Source: Clostridia bacterium
GTDB lineage: Bacteria > Bacillota > Clostridia > Christensenellales > Aristaeellaceae
Length of the DNA stretch: 32,022 bases
Reading direction: 5' to 3'
Assembly: GCA_017443295.1 (NCBI GenBank)
Contig: JAFSNT010000056.1
Location: 1 to 32,022, forward strand
The position numbers and the translations under genes were made by a program. Below, piece after piece: positions 15,662 to 23,589 of the stretch; the first letter of the stretch is position 1; the number at the start of each line of letters is the position of its first letter. Under the pieces are notes generated by a model. That model did not search any database. It saw only the letters and a list, made by a program, of their open reading frames with translations, and had not been told where the DNA came from.

Positions 15662-15778
15662 GAGTTCAGAGTTCGGAGTTCAGATTTAGTTAGTCTGATA
15701 TATTGATCTTCGCGGTTCTTTTCAAAACTGTCTATCATCTGCACTCTGTACTCTCCGCTCTCAACTCTCAACTCTGTA
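15662..15778. repeat. Intergenic inverted repeat with heptanucleotide arms, element C (different 7-mer)
   Basis: The left arm has GAGTTCA, GAGTTCG, GAGTTCA (15662-15682). The right arm has five 7-mers of the form CTCTNNN (15744-15778: CTCTGTA, CTCTCCG, CTCTCAA twice, CTCTGTA), which on the other strand read as GAG-type heptads. The arms are only imperfectly complementary and flank about 60 AT-rich bases. The sequence differs from elements A and B, but the design is the same: tandem 7-mers facing each other across an AT-rich centre in an intergenic gap. Confidence 0.7.
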
Positions 15779-15783
15779 CGAAC

Positions 15784-15805
15784 CGCGTTCCGGAGCGGGA
15801 ACGCG
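15784..15805. promoter_or_regulatory. Inverted repeat upstream of the sugar ABC operon, possible operator
   Basis: CGCGTTCC (15784-15791) and GGAACGCG (15798-15805) form a perfect 8-bp inverted repeat around six bases, 38 bases before the ATPase start codon. No T-run follows. It may be a regulator binding site or an mRNA hairpin. No clear sigma-A promoter was recognised in this 208-base gap. Confidence 0.4.
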
Positions 15806-15842
15806 CTGTAATAAGCATTCGCAAAGGAGGAAGAGGAACCGT

Positions 15843-16946
15843 ATGAAAATCGTGCTGCAAAACCTGACCAAGATTTTTCCCAGCCGCAACAAAAAATCGG
15901 ATGAGGAGGTCGTGGCCGTCAACAATTTCAATTTAGAAATCCCGGACGGCAAGCTGATCGGCCTGCTGGGGCCTTCGGGCTGCGGCAAAAGCACCACGCT
16001 GTACATGATCAGCGGCCTGCAAAAGCCCTCCAGCGGGAAAATCTTCTTCGGCAACGACGACGTGACTGAGCTTTCCACGGAAAACCGCGGCATCGGCCTG
16101 GTGTTCCAGAACTACGCCCTGTACCCCCATCTGACGGTGAAGCAAAACATCCTCTTCCCCCTGCAAAATTTGAAGGGCAAGGATAAGCTGGATAAAAACA
16201 CCATGCTGGATCGGGCCTACGAAGCCGCCAAGCTGGTGCAGATCGAACAATTGCTGGACCGCAAGCCCAGCGAGTTGTCCGGCGGCCAGCAGCAGCGCGT
16301 CGCCATCGCCCGAGCGCTGGTAAAAATGCCGAGAGTTCTGCTGCTGGACGAGCCGCTGTCCAACCTGGACGCCCGTCTGCGCCTGCAAACCCGCGAGGAA
16401 ATTCGCCGCATCCAGAAGGAAACAGGCATCACCACCGTGTTCGTTACCCACGACCAGGAGGAAGCCATGAGCATTTCCGATATGATCGTGGTGATGAAAA
16501 CGGGCATCGTGCAGCAGATCGGCAAGCCCCAGGACGTGTACGACGATCCCGCCAACCTGTTCGTGGCAAAGTTCCTGGGCACCCCGCCCATCAACGTGTT
16601 CTCCGGTCATGTGAAGGGCGGCACCCTCTTTATCGGCGGCGACGCCGTCATGGACATCCAGACCGTCAAGGATCAGGAGGTCGTGGTGGGCATCCGTCCC
16701 GAGGGCTTCGTCCTGGACGAAAACGGCCCCCTCAAGTGCAGGCCCTCCAACGTGGAGGTCATGGGCCGGGACGTGAGCATCGTGTCCACCCACGACGCCA
16801 GCCTCAATCCCCTGGTGCGCTCCATCGTGAACGCCGACAACAAAATCAATATCGCCAGCGAATACGTCCGCTACGCTGTGAAGCCCCATAAGATCTTCAT
16901 TTTCAACAAGGAAACCGAAGAACGGATCTATTTCGAGGTGAAGTGA
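15843..16946 (+). CDS. Carbohydrate ABC transporter ATP-binding protein (MsmX/UgpC type)
   Basis: This ATPase powers the importer encoded by the next three genes. The 367-residue protein has Walker A GPSGCGKST (43-51), the Q-loop Gln89, the ABC signature LSGGQQQR (145-152), Walker B VLLLDE (165-170) and the switch His203. Beyond about 235 is the C-terminal TOBE/regulatory domain found in sugar importers of the MalK/UgpC/MsmX class. AAAGGAGG lies at 15823-15830. Unlike the shared MsmX ATPase of Bacillus, it is encoded inside its own transport operon. The substrate cannot be read from the ATPase. Confidence 0.94.
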   Translation: MKIVLQNLTKIFPSRNKKSDEEVVAVNNFNLEIPDGKLIGLLGPSGCGKSTTLYMISGLQKPSSGKIFFGNDDVTELSTENRGIGLVFQNYALYPHLTVKQNILFPLQNLKGKDKLDKNTMLDRAYEAAKLVQIEQLLDRKPSELSGGQQQRVAIARALVKMPRVLLLDEPLSNLDARLRLQTREEIRRIQKETGITTVFVTHDQEEAMSISDMIVVMKTGIVQQIGKPQDVYDDPANLFVAKFLGTPPINVFSGHVKGGTLFIGGDAVMDIQTVKDQEVVVGIRPEGFVLDENGPLKCRPSNVEVMGRDVSIVSTHDASLNPLVRSIVNADNKINIASEYVRYAVKPHKIFIFNKETEERIYFEVK

Positions 16947-16947
16947 T

Positions 16948-17892
16948 ATGGTAGAAAGCAAACAACAGTGGAAAGCCTGGCTGTACCTGGCTCCCGCCAT
17001 CGTACTGCTGCTGATCTTCACCGTGTGGCCCATCATCAACACGATTCATATGGCTTTCCTGGAAAACTACAACGGCCTGAAAGCGGCGGGCGGCGCCACC
17101 TTTAACTTCGGATTTGCCAATTTCCAGAAGGTCGTCAGCTACCGGCGCTTTACCCAGTGCATGCAGAACACCATGCTGCTGTGTGTGATCACCGTGCCCA
17201 TCTCCTCCATTTTAGCGCTGCTGATTGCTGTGGCGCTGCATTCCATCAAGCGGTTTCAGAAGGTGCTGCAAACCATCTTCTTCCTGCCCTATGTGACCAA
17301 CTCCATCGCCATCGGCATGGTGTTTGCCGCCATGTTCAATATCGTGGGCAGCTTCCTGGGCATGGAATCTGAAATCCTCGTCACGCCGGGCATCGTGAAC
17401 AACATCATCGAATTCTTCGGCGGCACAAAGGTGAACTGGATCAACTACGGCTCCACCTATACCGCCAATCTGTTTGTGATGGCTGTATACATCATCTGGA
17501 ACGCCCTGCCCTTCAAAATTCTCATTTTACTGGGCGGTCTGGCGAGCATCAACAAGCAGTACTACGAGGCCGCCAAAGTGGATTCCACCCCCCATTGGCG
17601 GGTGCTTACCCGCATCACGGTGCCCCTGCTTTCCCCCATGCTGGCCTACGTGATCATCACCGGCTTCATCGCCGGGTTCAAGGAATACACCAGCATCGTG
17701 GGTATCTTCGGCGAATCCATGGGGCCTGCCAACGACGCGGGCAGACTGAACACCATGGTGGGCTTCATCTACGACAGCCTGGCCAACAACAACCAGGGCC
17801 GCGCCAGCGCAGCCGCACTGATCCTGTTCGGCGTGATTCTTGTGGTCACCCTGATCAATCTGTGGGTGAGCAAGAAGCGCGTGCATTATTGA
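16948..17892 (+). CDS. Sugar ABC transporter permease (MalF/UgpA type)
   Basis: This 314-residue integral membrane protein has about six hydrophobic segments and an N-terminal LYLAPAIVLLLIFTVWPI typical of CUT1 permeases. The EAA loop that contacts the ATPase is YYEAAKVDSTPHWRVLTRIT (about 209-228). It starts one base after the ATPase stop codon, so translation is coupled. The second permease follows after 13 bases. The sugar specificity is unknown. Confidence 0.93.
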   Translation: MVESKQQWKAWLYLAPAIVLLLIFTVWPIINTIHMAFLENYNGLKAAGGATFNFGFANFQKVVSYRRFTQCMQNTMLLCVITVPISSILALLIAVALHSIKRFQKVLQTIFFLPYVTNSIAIGMVFAAMFNIVGSFLGMESEILVTPGIVNNIIEFFGGTKVNWINYGSTYTANLFVMAVYIIWNALPFKILILLGGLASINKQYYEAAKVDSTPHWRVLTRITVPLLSPMLAYVIITGFIAGFKEYTSIVGIFGESMGPANDAGRLNTMVGFIYDSLANNNQGRASAAALILFGVILVVTLINLWVSKKRVHY

Positions 17893-17905
17893 GAGGTGGT
17901 GGCTT

Positions 17906-18799
17906 ATGTCTGAGAATTCGATGCGGGTCATGCGAGCCAAGGATATGCGGAAAACCACTTTCTACCAGCGCTTGGGCGTCATCCTGGGAAAAACGGGCGT
18001 ATACGCCTTCCTGCTTTTGATCGCGCTGATCGTGCTGTTCCCGTTTTACTGGATGATTCTTTCCTCTCTCAAATCGCTCTACGAATATAAGCTGAGCAAG
18101 CCCACATTCTGGCCGCAGCAGGTTCTGCTTTCCAACTATACGGAAGCCTTCACCGCAGCCAATTTGGGCAAGCTGTTCCTGAACACAGCTTACGTGGGCA
18201 TCGTTTCCACTCTGCTGTCCCTGTTCATCACCATCATCACGGCCTTTGCCTTTGCCCGGCTGCAATTCAAAGGCAAGGAGCTGCTTTTCGCCGCTCTGCT
18301 GGGCACCATGATGATCCCCGGCGAACTGTTCACCATCACCAATTACATGACGGTGAGTTACTTAGGCTGGATGAATACGTTTACCGCCCTGATTGTCCCC
18401 TTCCTGGTGAGCGTATTTTACATTTACCTTTTGCGGCAGAACTTCCTTCAGATCCCCAACGAGCTGTATTTAGCCGCCAAGGTGGATGGCACCAGCGATT
18501 GGAAATACCTGTGGAAGGTGATGGTGCCCCTGGCCCTGCCCACCCTCATTTCCATTACCATTTTGAAAATGATGGGCGCGTGGAACAGCTACATCTGGCC
18601 CCGGTTGGTAGCCAACGACGAGGCGCACCGGCTGGTGACCAACGGCCTGCGGGACGCCTTTACCGACATTTCCGGCGATACCAACTATCCCGTGCAGATG
18701 GCCGCGGTTGCGCTTGTATCGGCTCCCTTATTCCTGGTGTTCGTGTTCCTGCGCAAATACATCATGGCGGGCGTCAGCCGCAGCGGAATTAAAGGTTAA
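17906..18799 (+). CDS. Carbohydrate ABC transporter permease (MalG/UgpE type)
   Basis: This 297-residue second permease pairs with the upstream one to form the translocation pore. Its N-terminal membrane segment runs into LFPFYWMILSSLKS, the usual MalG-like motif. The EAA loop is LYLAAKVDGTSDWKYLWKVM (about 192-211), and the C-terminus ends YIMAGVSRSGIKG, a common CUT1 ending. GAGAGGTGG after the previous stop serves as ribosome binding site. The solute-binding protein follows. Confidence 0.94.
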   Translation: MSENSMRVMRAKDMRKTTFYQRLGVILGKTGVYAFLLLIALIVLFPFYWMILSSLKSLYEYKLSKPTFWPQQVLLSNYTEAFTAANLGKLFLNTAYVGIVSTLLSLFITIITAFAFARLQFKGKELLFAALLGTMMIPGELFTITNYMTVSYLGWMNTFTALIVPFLVSVFYIYLLRQNFLQIPNELYLAAKVDGTSDWKYLWKVMVPLALPTLISITILKMMGAWNSYIWPRLVANDEAHRLVTNGLRDAFTDISGDTNYPVQMAAVALVSAPLFLVFVFLRKYIMAGVSRSGIKG

Positions 18800-18851
18800 T
18801 CGGCGCTTTGCCATTAACATACATACTTCAATCAAGAAAGGAAGGTTCGAC

Positions 18852-20216
18852 ATGAAAAAAATCGTTTCTCTGGTACTCGTCCTGCTGATGCTGCTCTCCT
18901 GCGTTCCCGCCTTGGCGGAAACCAACTTCCCCTCCGAGGGCTATGACGGCAGCGCCGTCACCATTAAATTCCGCCATGTGATCACCAAGGACGATCAGAT
19001 GGCCGTGATCAATAACGCGATCGCGGAATTCAACAAGATCTACCCCAACATCACCGTGGTGTTGGAAAACGTGGGCGGCAGCTACAACGGCATTCTGGAC
19101 ACCACCAAAACGGAACTGCGGCCGGGCAACGAGCCCAACATCGTATTCTGCTATATGGATCATATCGCGGATTACAACAACCTGGCCGGCGCCGTGCAAA
19201 CCCTGGACGAACTGATTTCCCATCCCGCCGTGGGCCTGACCGCAGAGCAGATCGCGGACTTCATTCCCGGTTACTACAATGAAGGCGCCAGCTTCGGCGA
19301 TGGCAAAATGTACGCCCTGCCCTTCTACAAATCCACCGAAGTGCTTTACTACAACAAGACCTTCTTTGAAGAAAACAACCTGACCGTGCCCACCACCTGG
19401 GATGAAATGGAAGAAGTGTGCGCTAAGATTAAGGCGATCAATCCTGACTCCATCCCCCTGGGCTATGACAGCGAAGGCAACTGGTTCATCACCATGACCG
19501 AACAGCTGGGCAGCGATTACACCAGCGCCACCGAACCCCATTACTTGTTTGACAACGACGCCAACAAGGATTTCATCCGCCGCTTTAACTCCTGGTATAT
19601 CAAGGGCTATGTGACCACCGCCGGCCTGTACGGCGCTTACACCTCCGGCCTGTTCACCACCGATGAAGCCCGGCGCAGCTATATGTCCATCGGCTCCTCC
19701 GCCGGCGCCACCTATCAGCGTCCCAAGAAAGGCGAGGATGGCAATTATCCCTTTGAAGTGGGTATCGCACCCATCCCCCAGGCGAACCCGAACGCCCCCA
19801 AGGCCATCTCTCAGGGTCCCAGCGTGTGTATCTTCGCTCATAAAAAGTCCACTCAGGAAATCCTGGCCAGCTGGCTGCTGGTGAAGTACCTGACCACCGA
19901 TGTAACCTTCCAGGCCCAGTTCTCCATCGCTTCCGGCTATATGCCCGCTATCAAGTCCGTGCTGGAACTCCCCGAATATCAGGAACACCTTGCCAAGGCC
20001 GACGGCGGCGATAACGTGGCCATTCTGAGCGTGAAAGTGGGCATGGAAAACACCGACGCCTACTTCACGTCTCCCGTGTTCCCCGGCAGCGCCACCGCCC
20101 GCAACCAGGTGACCGCTCTGCTGAAGACCTGCCTGGGCATGACTGCCGACGAGCTGAACGCTAAAATCGACAGCGCTTTCCAGGACGCCATCGACGAATG
20201 CGAATACGCCAACTGA
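18852..20216 (+). CDS. Extracellular sugar-binding protein of the ABC importer
   Basis: The 454-residue precursor starts at the ATG at 18852 (the frame is open upstream), with AAGGAAGG about seven bases before it. A signal peptide of about 22 residues (KK, then a Leu/Val core) ends in PALA before ETNF. A cysteine at 17 in LLSC could alternatively be a weak lipobox. The mature part matches family 1 solute-binding proteins (MalE/UgpB fold), for example ALPFYKSTEVLYYNKTFFEEN. It captures the sugar outside the membrane for the two permeases. It is last in the operon before a strong terminator. The ligand cannot be told. Confidence 0.93.
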   Translation: MKKIVSLVLVLLMLLSCVPALAETNFPSEGYDGSAVTIKFRHVITKDDQMAVINNAIAEFNKIYPNITVVLENVGGSYNGILDTTKTELRPGNEPNIVFCYMDHIADYNNLAGAVQTLDELISHPAVGLTAEQIADFIPGYYNEGASFGDGKMYALPFYKSTEVLYYNKTFFEENNLTVPTTWDEMEEVCAKIKAINPDSIPLGYDSEGNWFITMTEQLGSDYTSATEPHYLFDNDANKDFIRRFNSWYIKGYVTTAGLYGAYTSGLFTTDEARRSYMSIGSSAGATYQRPKKGEDGNYPFEVGIAPIPQANPNAPKAISQGPSVCIFAHKKSTQEILASWLLVKYLTTDVTFQAQFSIASGYMPAIKSVLELPEYQEHLAKADGGDNVAILSVKVGMENTDAYFTSPVFPGSATARNQVTALLKTCLGMTADELNAKIDSAFQDAIDECEYAN

Positions 20217-20244
20217 TCCCGCGCGATTGATACTCTAAAGCAGC

Positions 20245-20279
20245 GGGGCTGTCTCAAACGAGACAGCCCCGTGTTTTTT
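20245..20279 (+). terminator. Strong intrinsic terminator of the sugar ABC operon
   Basis: GGGGCTGTCTC (20245-20255), loop AAAC and GAGACAGCCCC (20260-20270) form a perfect 11-bp stem, followed by GTG and six T (20274-20279). It lies between convergent genes. The minus-strand side lacks a T-run, so it mainly stops plus-strand transcription. Confidence 0.95.
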
Positions 20280-20300
20280 GATTTGTATCGGCGCAATCCT

Positions 20301-21287
20301 TTACAGCCAGCCCTCATGGTTTTCCTTATACTTCTTCGCTTCTTCATCCGCTTCTTGAATCAGCGCGAGCATTTCCTCCCGGCCGTACACCGTGGCCCCG
20401 GCGGCGCAGGCGTGGCCCCCGCCGTGGTGGCGCTCCGCCACCTGATTGATGGTCATGAACCGGCTGCGCAGACGCACGCGGGTGCCCTCCTTGAGATCGT
20501 CGCTGTCGATGAAGGCCAGCCAGCACAGGCACCCCTTGATGTTTTCCAGGTAGGAAACCACGCTGCTGGCCGTTTCTAAGCTCAGGCCGAACTGCCGCCG
20601 CATGTCCCCGGTCACGTGGATAAAGGCCACGCCGTTTTCCGTGCGCTCCATATGCTCGTATACAAAGGCCTTGAACTTCACCGCCTCGTAGTCCATCAGG
20701 TACAGCTGGGCGTACAGCCTTTCCGTATCCACCCCGGCGTCCAGCATTTCCCCCGCCAGGCGCATGCAGTCGCCGGTCACGCTGCTGAACCGGAACCGGC
20801 CCGAATCCGTCACCATGCCCAAGTAGAGATAGGAAGCCGCCTGGGTGGTCAATACCCATTGATCCCGGAAGGAAGCGTACAGATCCGCGATCATTTCGCA
20901 CGCGGCGGAGCGCTCCTCCTCCACCCAGTTCAAATCCCCGTAGGGGTCCGTTTCAATGTGGTGGTCAATTTTGATCACTTCCCGGCACAGGGCGAATTTC
21001 GGATTGGAAATCCTGTCCCGGTTGGAGGTATCCACCACGATGGCCAGGGCGTCCCGGTACGTTTCATCCGGCACGGGGCCGTCGTCCTCGCCCAAAAAGG
21101 CCAAATAATCCGAATGCTGACCGTCCACCAGCAAAACTTCCTTGTCCGGGAAGGTGGCCTTTATCATTTCCTTCATGCCCTTGCTGGCTCCCATGCAGTC
21201 CCCGTCCATGCGGATGTGGCGGAACAGCATGATCCTTTGGTATGCCCTGATTTTCTCCAGAATGGCCCGCTTGATGCTCTCGTTCAT
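20301..21287 (-). CDS. DHH-family phosphoesterase, NrnA-like (second of a tandem pair)
   Basis: The 328-residue DHH/DHHA1 protein resembles NrnA, which degrades short RNA oligonucleotides and 3'-phosphoadenosine 5'-phosphate. Motifs seen are RMDGDCMGAS (about 26-35; the usual Pro before DGD is Met), VVDTSNRDR, IKIDHHIETDP and, in the DHHA1 half, RHHGGGHACAAGATV. The metal ligands (DGD, DTS, DHH) are all kept. The ATG at 21287 overlaps the stop of its upstream paralogue by four bases and has GGAGGA in front. It ends the minus-strand transcript. Substrate preference (nanoRNA, pAp or a cyclic dinucleotide product) cannot be told. Confidence 0.88.
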   Translation of the reverse strand: MNESIKRAILEKIRAYQRIMLFRHIRMDGDCMGASKGMKEMIKATFPDKEVLLVDGQHSDYLAFLGEDDGPVPDETYRDALAIVVDTSNRDRISNPKFALCREVIKIDHHIETDPYGDLNWVEEERSAACEMIADLYASFRDQWVLTTQAASYLYLGMVTDSGRFRFSSVTGDCMRLAGEMLDAGVDTERLYAQLYLMDYEAVKFKAFVYEHMERTENGVAFIHVTGDMRRQFGLSLETASSVVSYLENIKGCLCWLAFIDSDDLKEGTRVRLRSRFMTINQVAERHHGGGHACAAGATVYGREEMLALIQEADEEAKKYKENHEGWL

Positions 21288-22225
21288 TGATTCTCCTCCG
21301 CCAGTCTGTCCAGATCGGCAAGCAAACGCATGGCTTCCTCCCGATCCGTAAGCGTGGCGCCGCTGGCCTTCATATGGCCGCCGCCGCCGTATTTCACCGC
21401 GATGGGGTTGATGTTGTACCGCGCGGAGCGCAGCTCACACAGCACGCCCTGCTCCGCCTCCGTGAAATTGGCCCAGATATCCACGCCCCGGATATCGTTC
21501 ATCAGGCTCACCATGCCCCGGGATATGGAAAAGAGATCGGAGTTCGTTCCCGCCATTTCCTCCCGGGTGGTGTAAATGTAGGCCACGCCGTGTTCCGTCA
21601 GGGTGATTTTCCGGGTGAAGGCGGCCCGAAGCTGAATCTGCTCCAAATCAACGGCGTACAGCTGCCGGTAAATTTCATAGGTATCCACGCCCTGCTCCAT
21701 CAAATACGCGGCCAGGCGGAAGGTGCGGGCGGAGGTGGAATCGTATCGGAACCGGCCCGAATCCGTCACCATGCCGGTGAACAGGGATTGAGCGGCCACG
21801 AGGGGCATACGCCAGGTACATTCCTGGGCCATGGCGGCGATCAGGCCGCAGCAGCTTTCAAAGCTGCTGTCAATGGCCTCGATGCGGCAGATTTGCTCGA
21901 TAAACAAATGATGATCAATGCGGGCGGTGGTCTTCGCCGTTTCATAGCGCCTGTCGCTGATGAGCGTCCGGCCCGACGTGTCCAGCACGATGGCCAGCGC
22001 GTTTTTGTAGGCCGCGTGCGGCACTTCGTCCATGACCGAATCCGCCATGAACGCGTAGCGCCCAGCCCCGTCCCCCACGGCATACACCGCTTTGCCGGGA
22101 TAGTTTTCTTTGATCAGGTGTTTCAAGCCCACCTGACTGCCCAAGGCGTCCCCGTCCGGGGTGGCATGGCGATGGATGATAATGGTTTCGTGATCCTCAA
22201 TGGCTTTTTTGATGGCTTCAAACAT
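21284..22225 (-). CDS. DHH-family phosphoesterase, NrnA-like (first of a tandem pair)
   Basis: This 313-residue protein has the same two-domain DHH/DHHA1 layout: RHATPDGDALGSQ (about 19-31, canonical), VLDTSGRT, ARIDHHLF, MVTDSGRFRY and KYGGGGHMKASGATL near the C-terminus. Its motif I fits classical NrnA better than that of the paralogue downstream, so it is the better candidate for the oligoribonuclease/pAp-phosphatase. The two are clearly related but diverged throughout, indicating an old duplication. It follows the fucosidase gene by 50 bases, with GGGGGAA as ribosome binding site. Confidence 0.9.
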   Translation of the reverse strand: MFEAIKKAIEDHETIIIHRHATPDGDALGSQVGLKHLIKENYPGKAVYAVGDGAGRYAFMADSVMDEVPHAAYKNALAIVLDTSGRTLISDRRYETAKTTARIDHHLFIEQICRIEAIDSSFESCCGLIAAMAQECTWRMPLVAAQSLFTGMVTDSGRFRYDSTSARTFRLAAYLMEQGVDTYEIYRQLYAVDLEQIQLRAAFTRKITLTEHGVAYIYTTREEMAGTNSDLFSISRGMVSLMNDIRGVDIWANFTEAEQGVLCELRSARYNINPIAVKYGGGGHMKASGATLTDREEAMRLLADLDRLAEENQ

Positions 22226-22275
22226 CGTCGTTCCCCCGCTCTTTCGATATATTATATTCCGGCTTCCTGCAAGGC

Positions 22276-23535
22276 TTATTCAGCGAAATACGCCCGGATA
22301 TCCCGAAGGTTCGCCCTTCCGTCGGATTGGGTCACTTCCACGGTGAGCTTGCCCGTGCGGATGGCTGGGAACAGGCAAATGGCCTTATGGCCCACGGTTT
22401 CTCCCTGGTACACGCAGATGCTTTCCCCGCTGTACCCCGGCAATTGGGCGTATACCCGGAAGGCGCGCACGCTCTCCCCCGCGCTCAGGTCTTCCCGGAT
22501 CACCGCCCGGTTCACCAGGGGCCTTGCTGCCCCGGGGCGCAGAGAGAGCGTCCATTTCGTTTCGCTTTCCCGCTTCATCTCGCCGAAGGCCTTAAGCGGC
22601 GCGCCGTAGCGCTTTTTCAGCAGCGCGCCGAATTCCAGCACCCGCAGCCGGTCCTTTTCGTTGAGCAGGCCGTGGCGGTTGGGGCCGACGTTCAGCAGGA
22701 AGTTGGCCCCCCGGCCCACGCTCATTTCGTACATGCCCAGCAGTTCTTCCGCCGATTTGATGCTGTCCTCGTTGTCCTCGCAGTCGAACCAGGTGTCCCG
22801 CAGCATGCAATCGCATTCCGCGGGCAGAAAGCGGGCGCGTTCCAGCGCTTCCTTTTCCGCGGTCAGCACGGAAAAATCCAGATCGGCGCGCGTGCTGGGG
22901 TTATTCATGGGGGCGTAGCCATCCTCGTTGCCGATCCAGCGGGTGTCCGGGTCCCACATGTTGAAGATCAGGATATCGGGCTGTAAGGAGCGGATGGCCC
23001 GGATGATGCGCGGCTTGTCAAATTCGTGCTTTTCCGAGCCGCAGCCGTCGAACCACAGGTAGTCGATTTTTCCGTAGCTGGTGAGCAGCTCCGTGATCTG
23101 GCCGATGAAATAATCGTCGTAGTTCTTCGCCTCCCCGAAGGCGGCTTCCCCGCCCCACTGGGCCGGAGAATAGTATAATCCCACCCCCAGGCCCAAGGCC
23201 CGGCAGGCGTCCACAAATTCCCGCACCACGTCGCCCCGCCCGTCCTTCCAGGGGGCGCTTGCCACGCTGTATCGGGAATACTTGGTGGGCCAGTTGGCAA
23301 AGCCGTCGTGATGCTTGCACACCAGAATGGCGTAGGCCGCCCCCGCCTCCTTCACCGTGCGAAGCCACTGGCCGCAGTCCAGCTGATCGGGGTTGAAAGC
23401 GTCGGCGGGCATGGGCTTTTTGTCCCAGTCCCTGTGGCCGGGAAAAAAGCTGCGGATGCCGAAGTGAAAAAACGCGCCGAACTCCCAATCCATGAACCGC
23501 AGCTGCTTTTCGCTGGGCCGTAAGGCTTCCGTCAT
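22276..23535 (-). CDS. Alpha-L-fucosidase, glycoside hydrolase family 29
   Basis: GH29 enzymes release terminal L-fucose with retention. The 419-residue protein carries the family hallmarks FGAFFHFGIRSF, VCKHHDGFANWPTKYS (about 72-87), VGLYYSP and YLWFDG, where Asp163 is the expected nucleophile. The catalytic domain ends near 330 and a short beta-rich C-terminal part follows. No signal peptide is seen, so it works in the cytoplasm on imported oligosaccharides. AAGGAGG precedes the ATG. The GPH symporter and a hydrolase upstream suggest a small uptake-and-cleavage unit for a fucosylated glycan (inference). The acid/base residue cannot be placed by eye. Confidence 0.9.
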   Translation of the reverse strand: MTEALRPSEKQLRFMDWEFGAFFHFGIRSFFPGHRDWDKKPMPADAFNPDQLDCGQWLRTVKEAGAAYAILVCKHHDGFANWPTKYSRYSVASAPWKDGRGDVVREFVDACRALGLGVGLYYSPAQWGGEAAFGEAKNYDDYFIGQITELLTSYGKIDYLWFDGCGSEKHEFDKPRIIRAIRSLQPDILIFNMWDPDTRWIGNEDGYAPMNNPSTRADLDFSVLTAEKEALERARFLPAECDCMLRDTWFDCEDNEDSIKSAEELLGMYEMSVGRGANFLLNVGPNRHGLLNEKDRLRVLEFGALLKKRYGAPLKAFGEMKRESETKWTLSLRPGAARPLVNRAVIREDLSAGESVRAFRVYAQLPGYSGESICVYQGETVGHKAICLFPAIRTGKLTVEVTQSDGRANLRDIRAYFAE

Positions 23536-23556
23536 GAAGCGTCCTCCTTATGAAAC

Positions 23557-23582
23557 GGCAGACGGCTTTTCTTCCGTCTGCC
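23557..23582 (-). other. Hairpin between hydrolase and fucosidase genes
   Basis: A 9-bp perfect stem (GGCAGACGG at 23557-23565 with CCGTCTGCC at 23574-23582) stands in the 54-base gap on the minus-strand transcript. It is followed by GTTTCAT, too short a T-run for full termination. It may act as an attenuator or an mRNA processing and stability element. Confidence 0.5.
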
Positions 23583-23589
23583 CATTCGA

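Noticed and set aside
18866..18917. Lipoprotein signal (LLSC) in the sugar-binding protein
   Set aside because: The lipobox is weak (Leu at -2), and a good signal peptidase I site follows PALA at residue 22. It is kept only as an alternative in the feature text.
22226..22275. A separate promoter for the DHH pair (TATAAT on the minus strand near 22250)
   Set aside because: The -10-like hexamer is good, but no -35 match lies 16-18 bases upstream. Read-through from the fucosidase gene is simpler.
21287..22609. A 440-codon plus-strand open frame opposite the DHH and fucosidase genes
   Set aside because: It overlaps two well-supported minus-strand genes, and its translation shows no domain.
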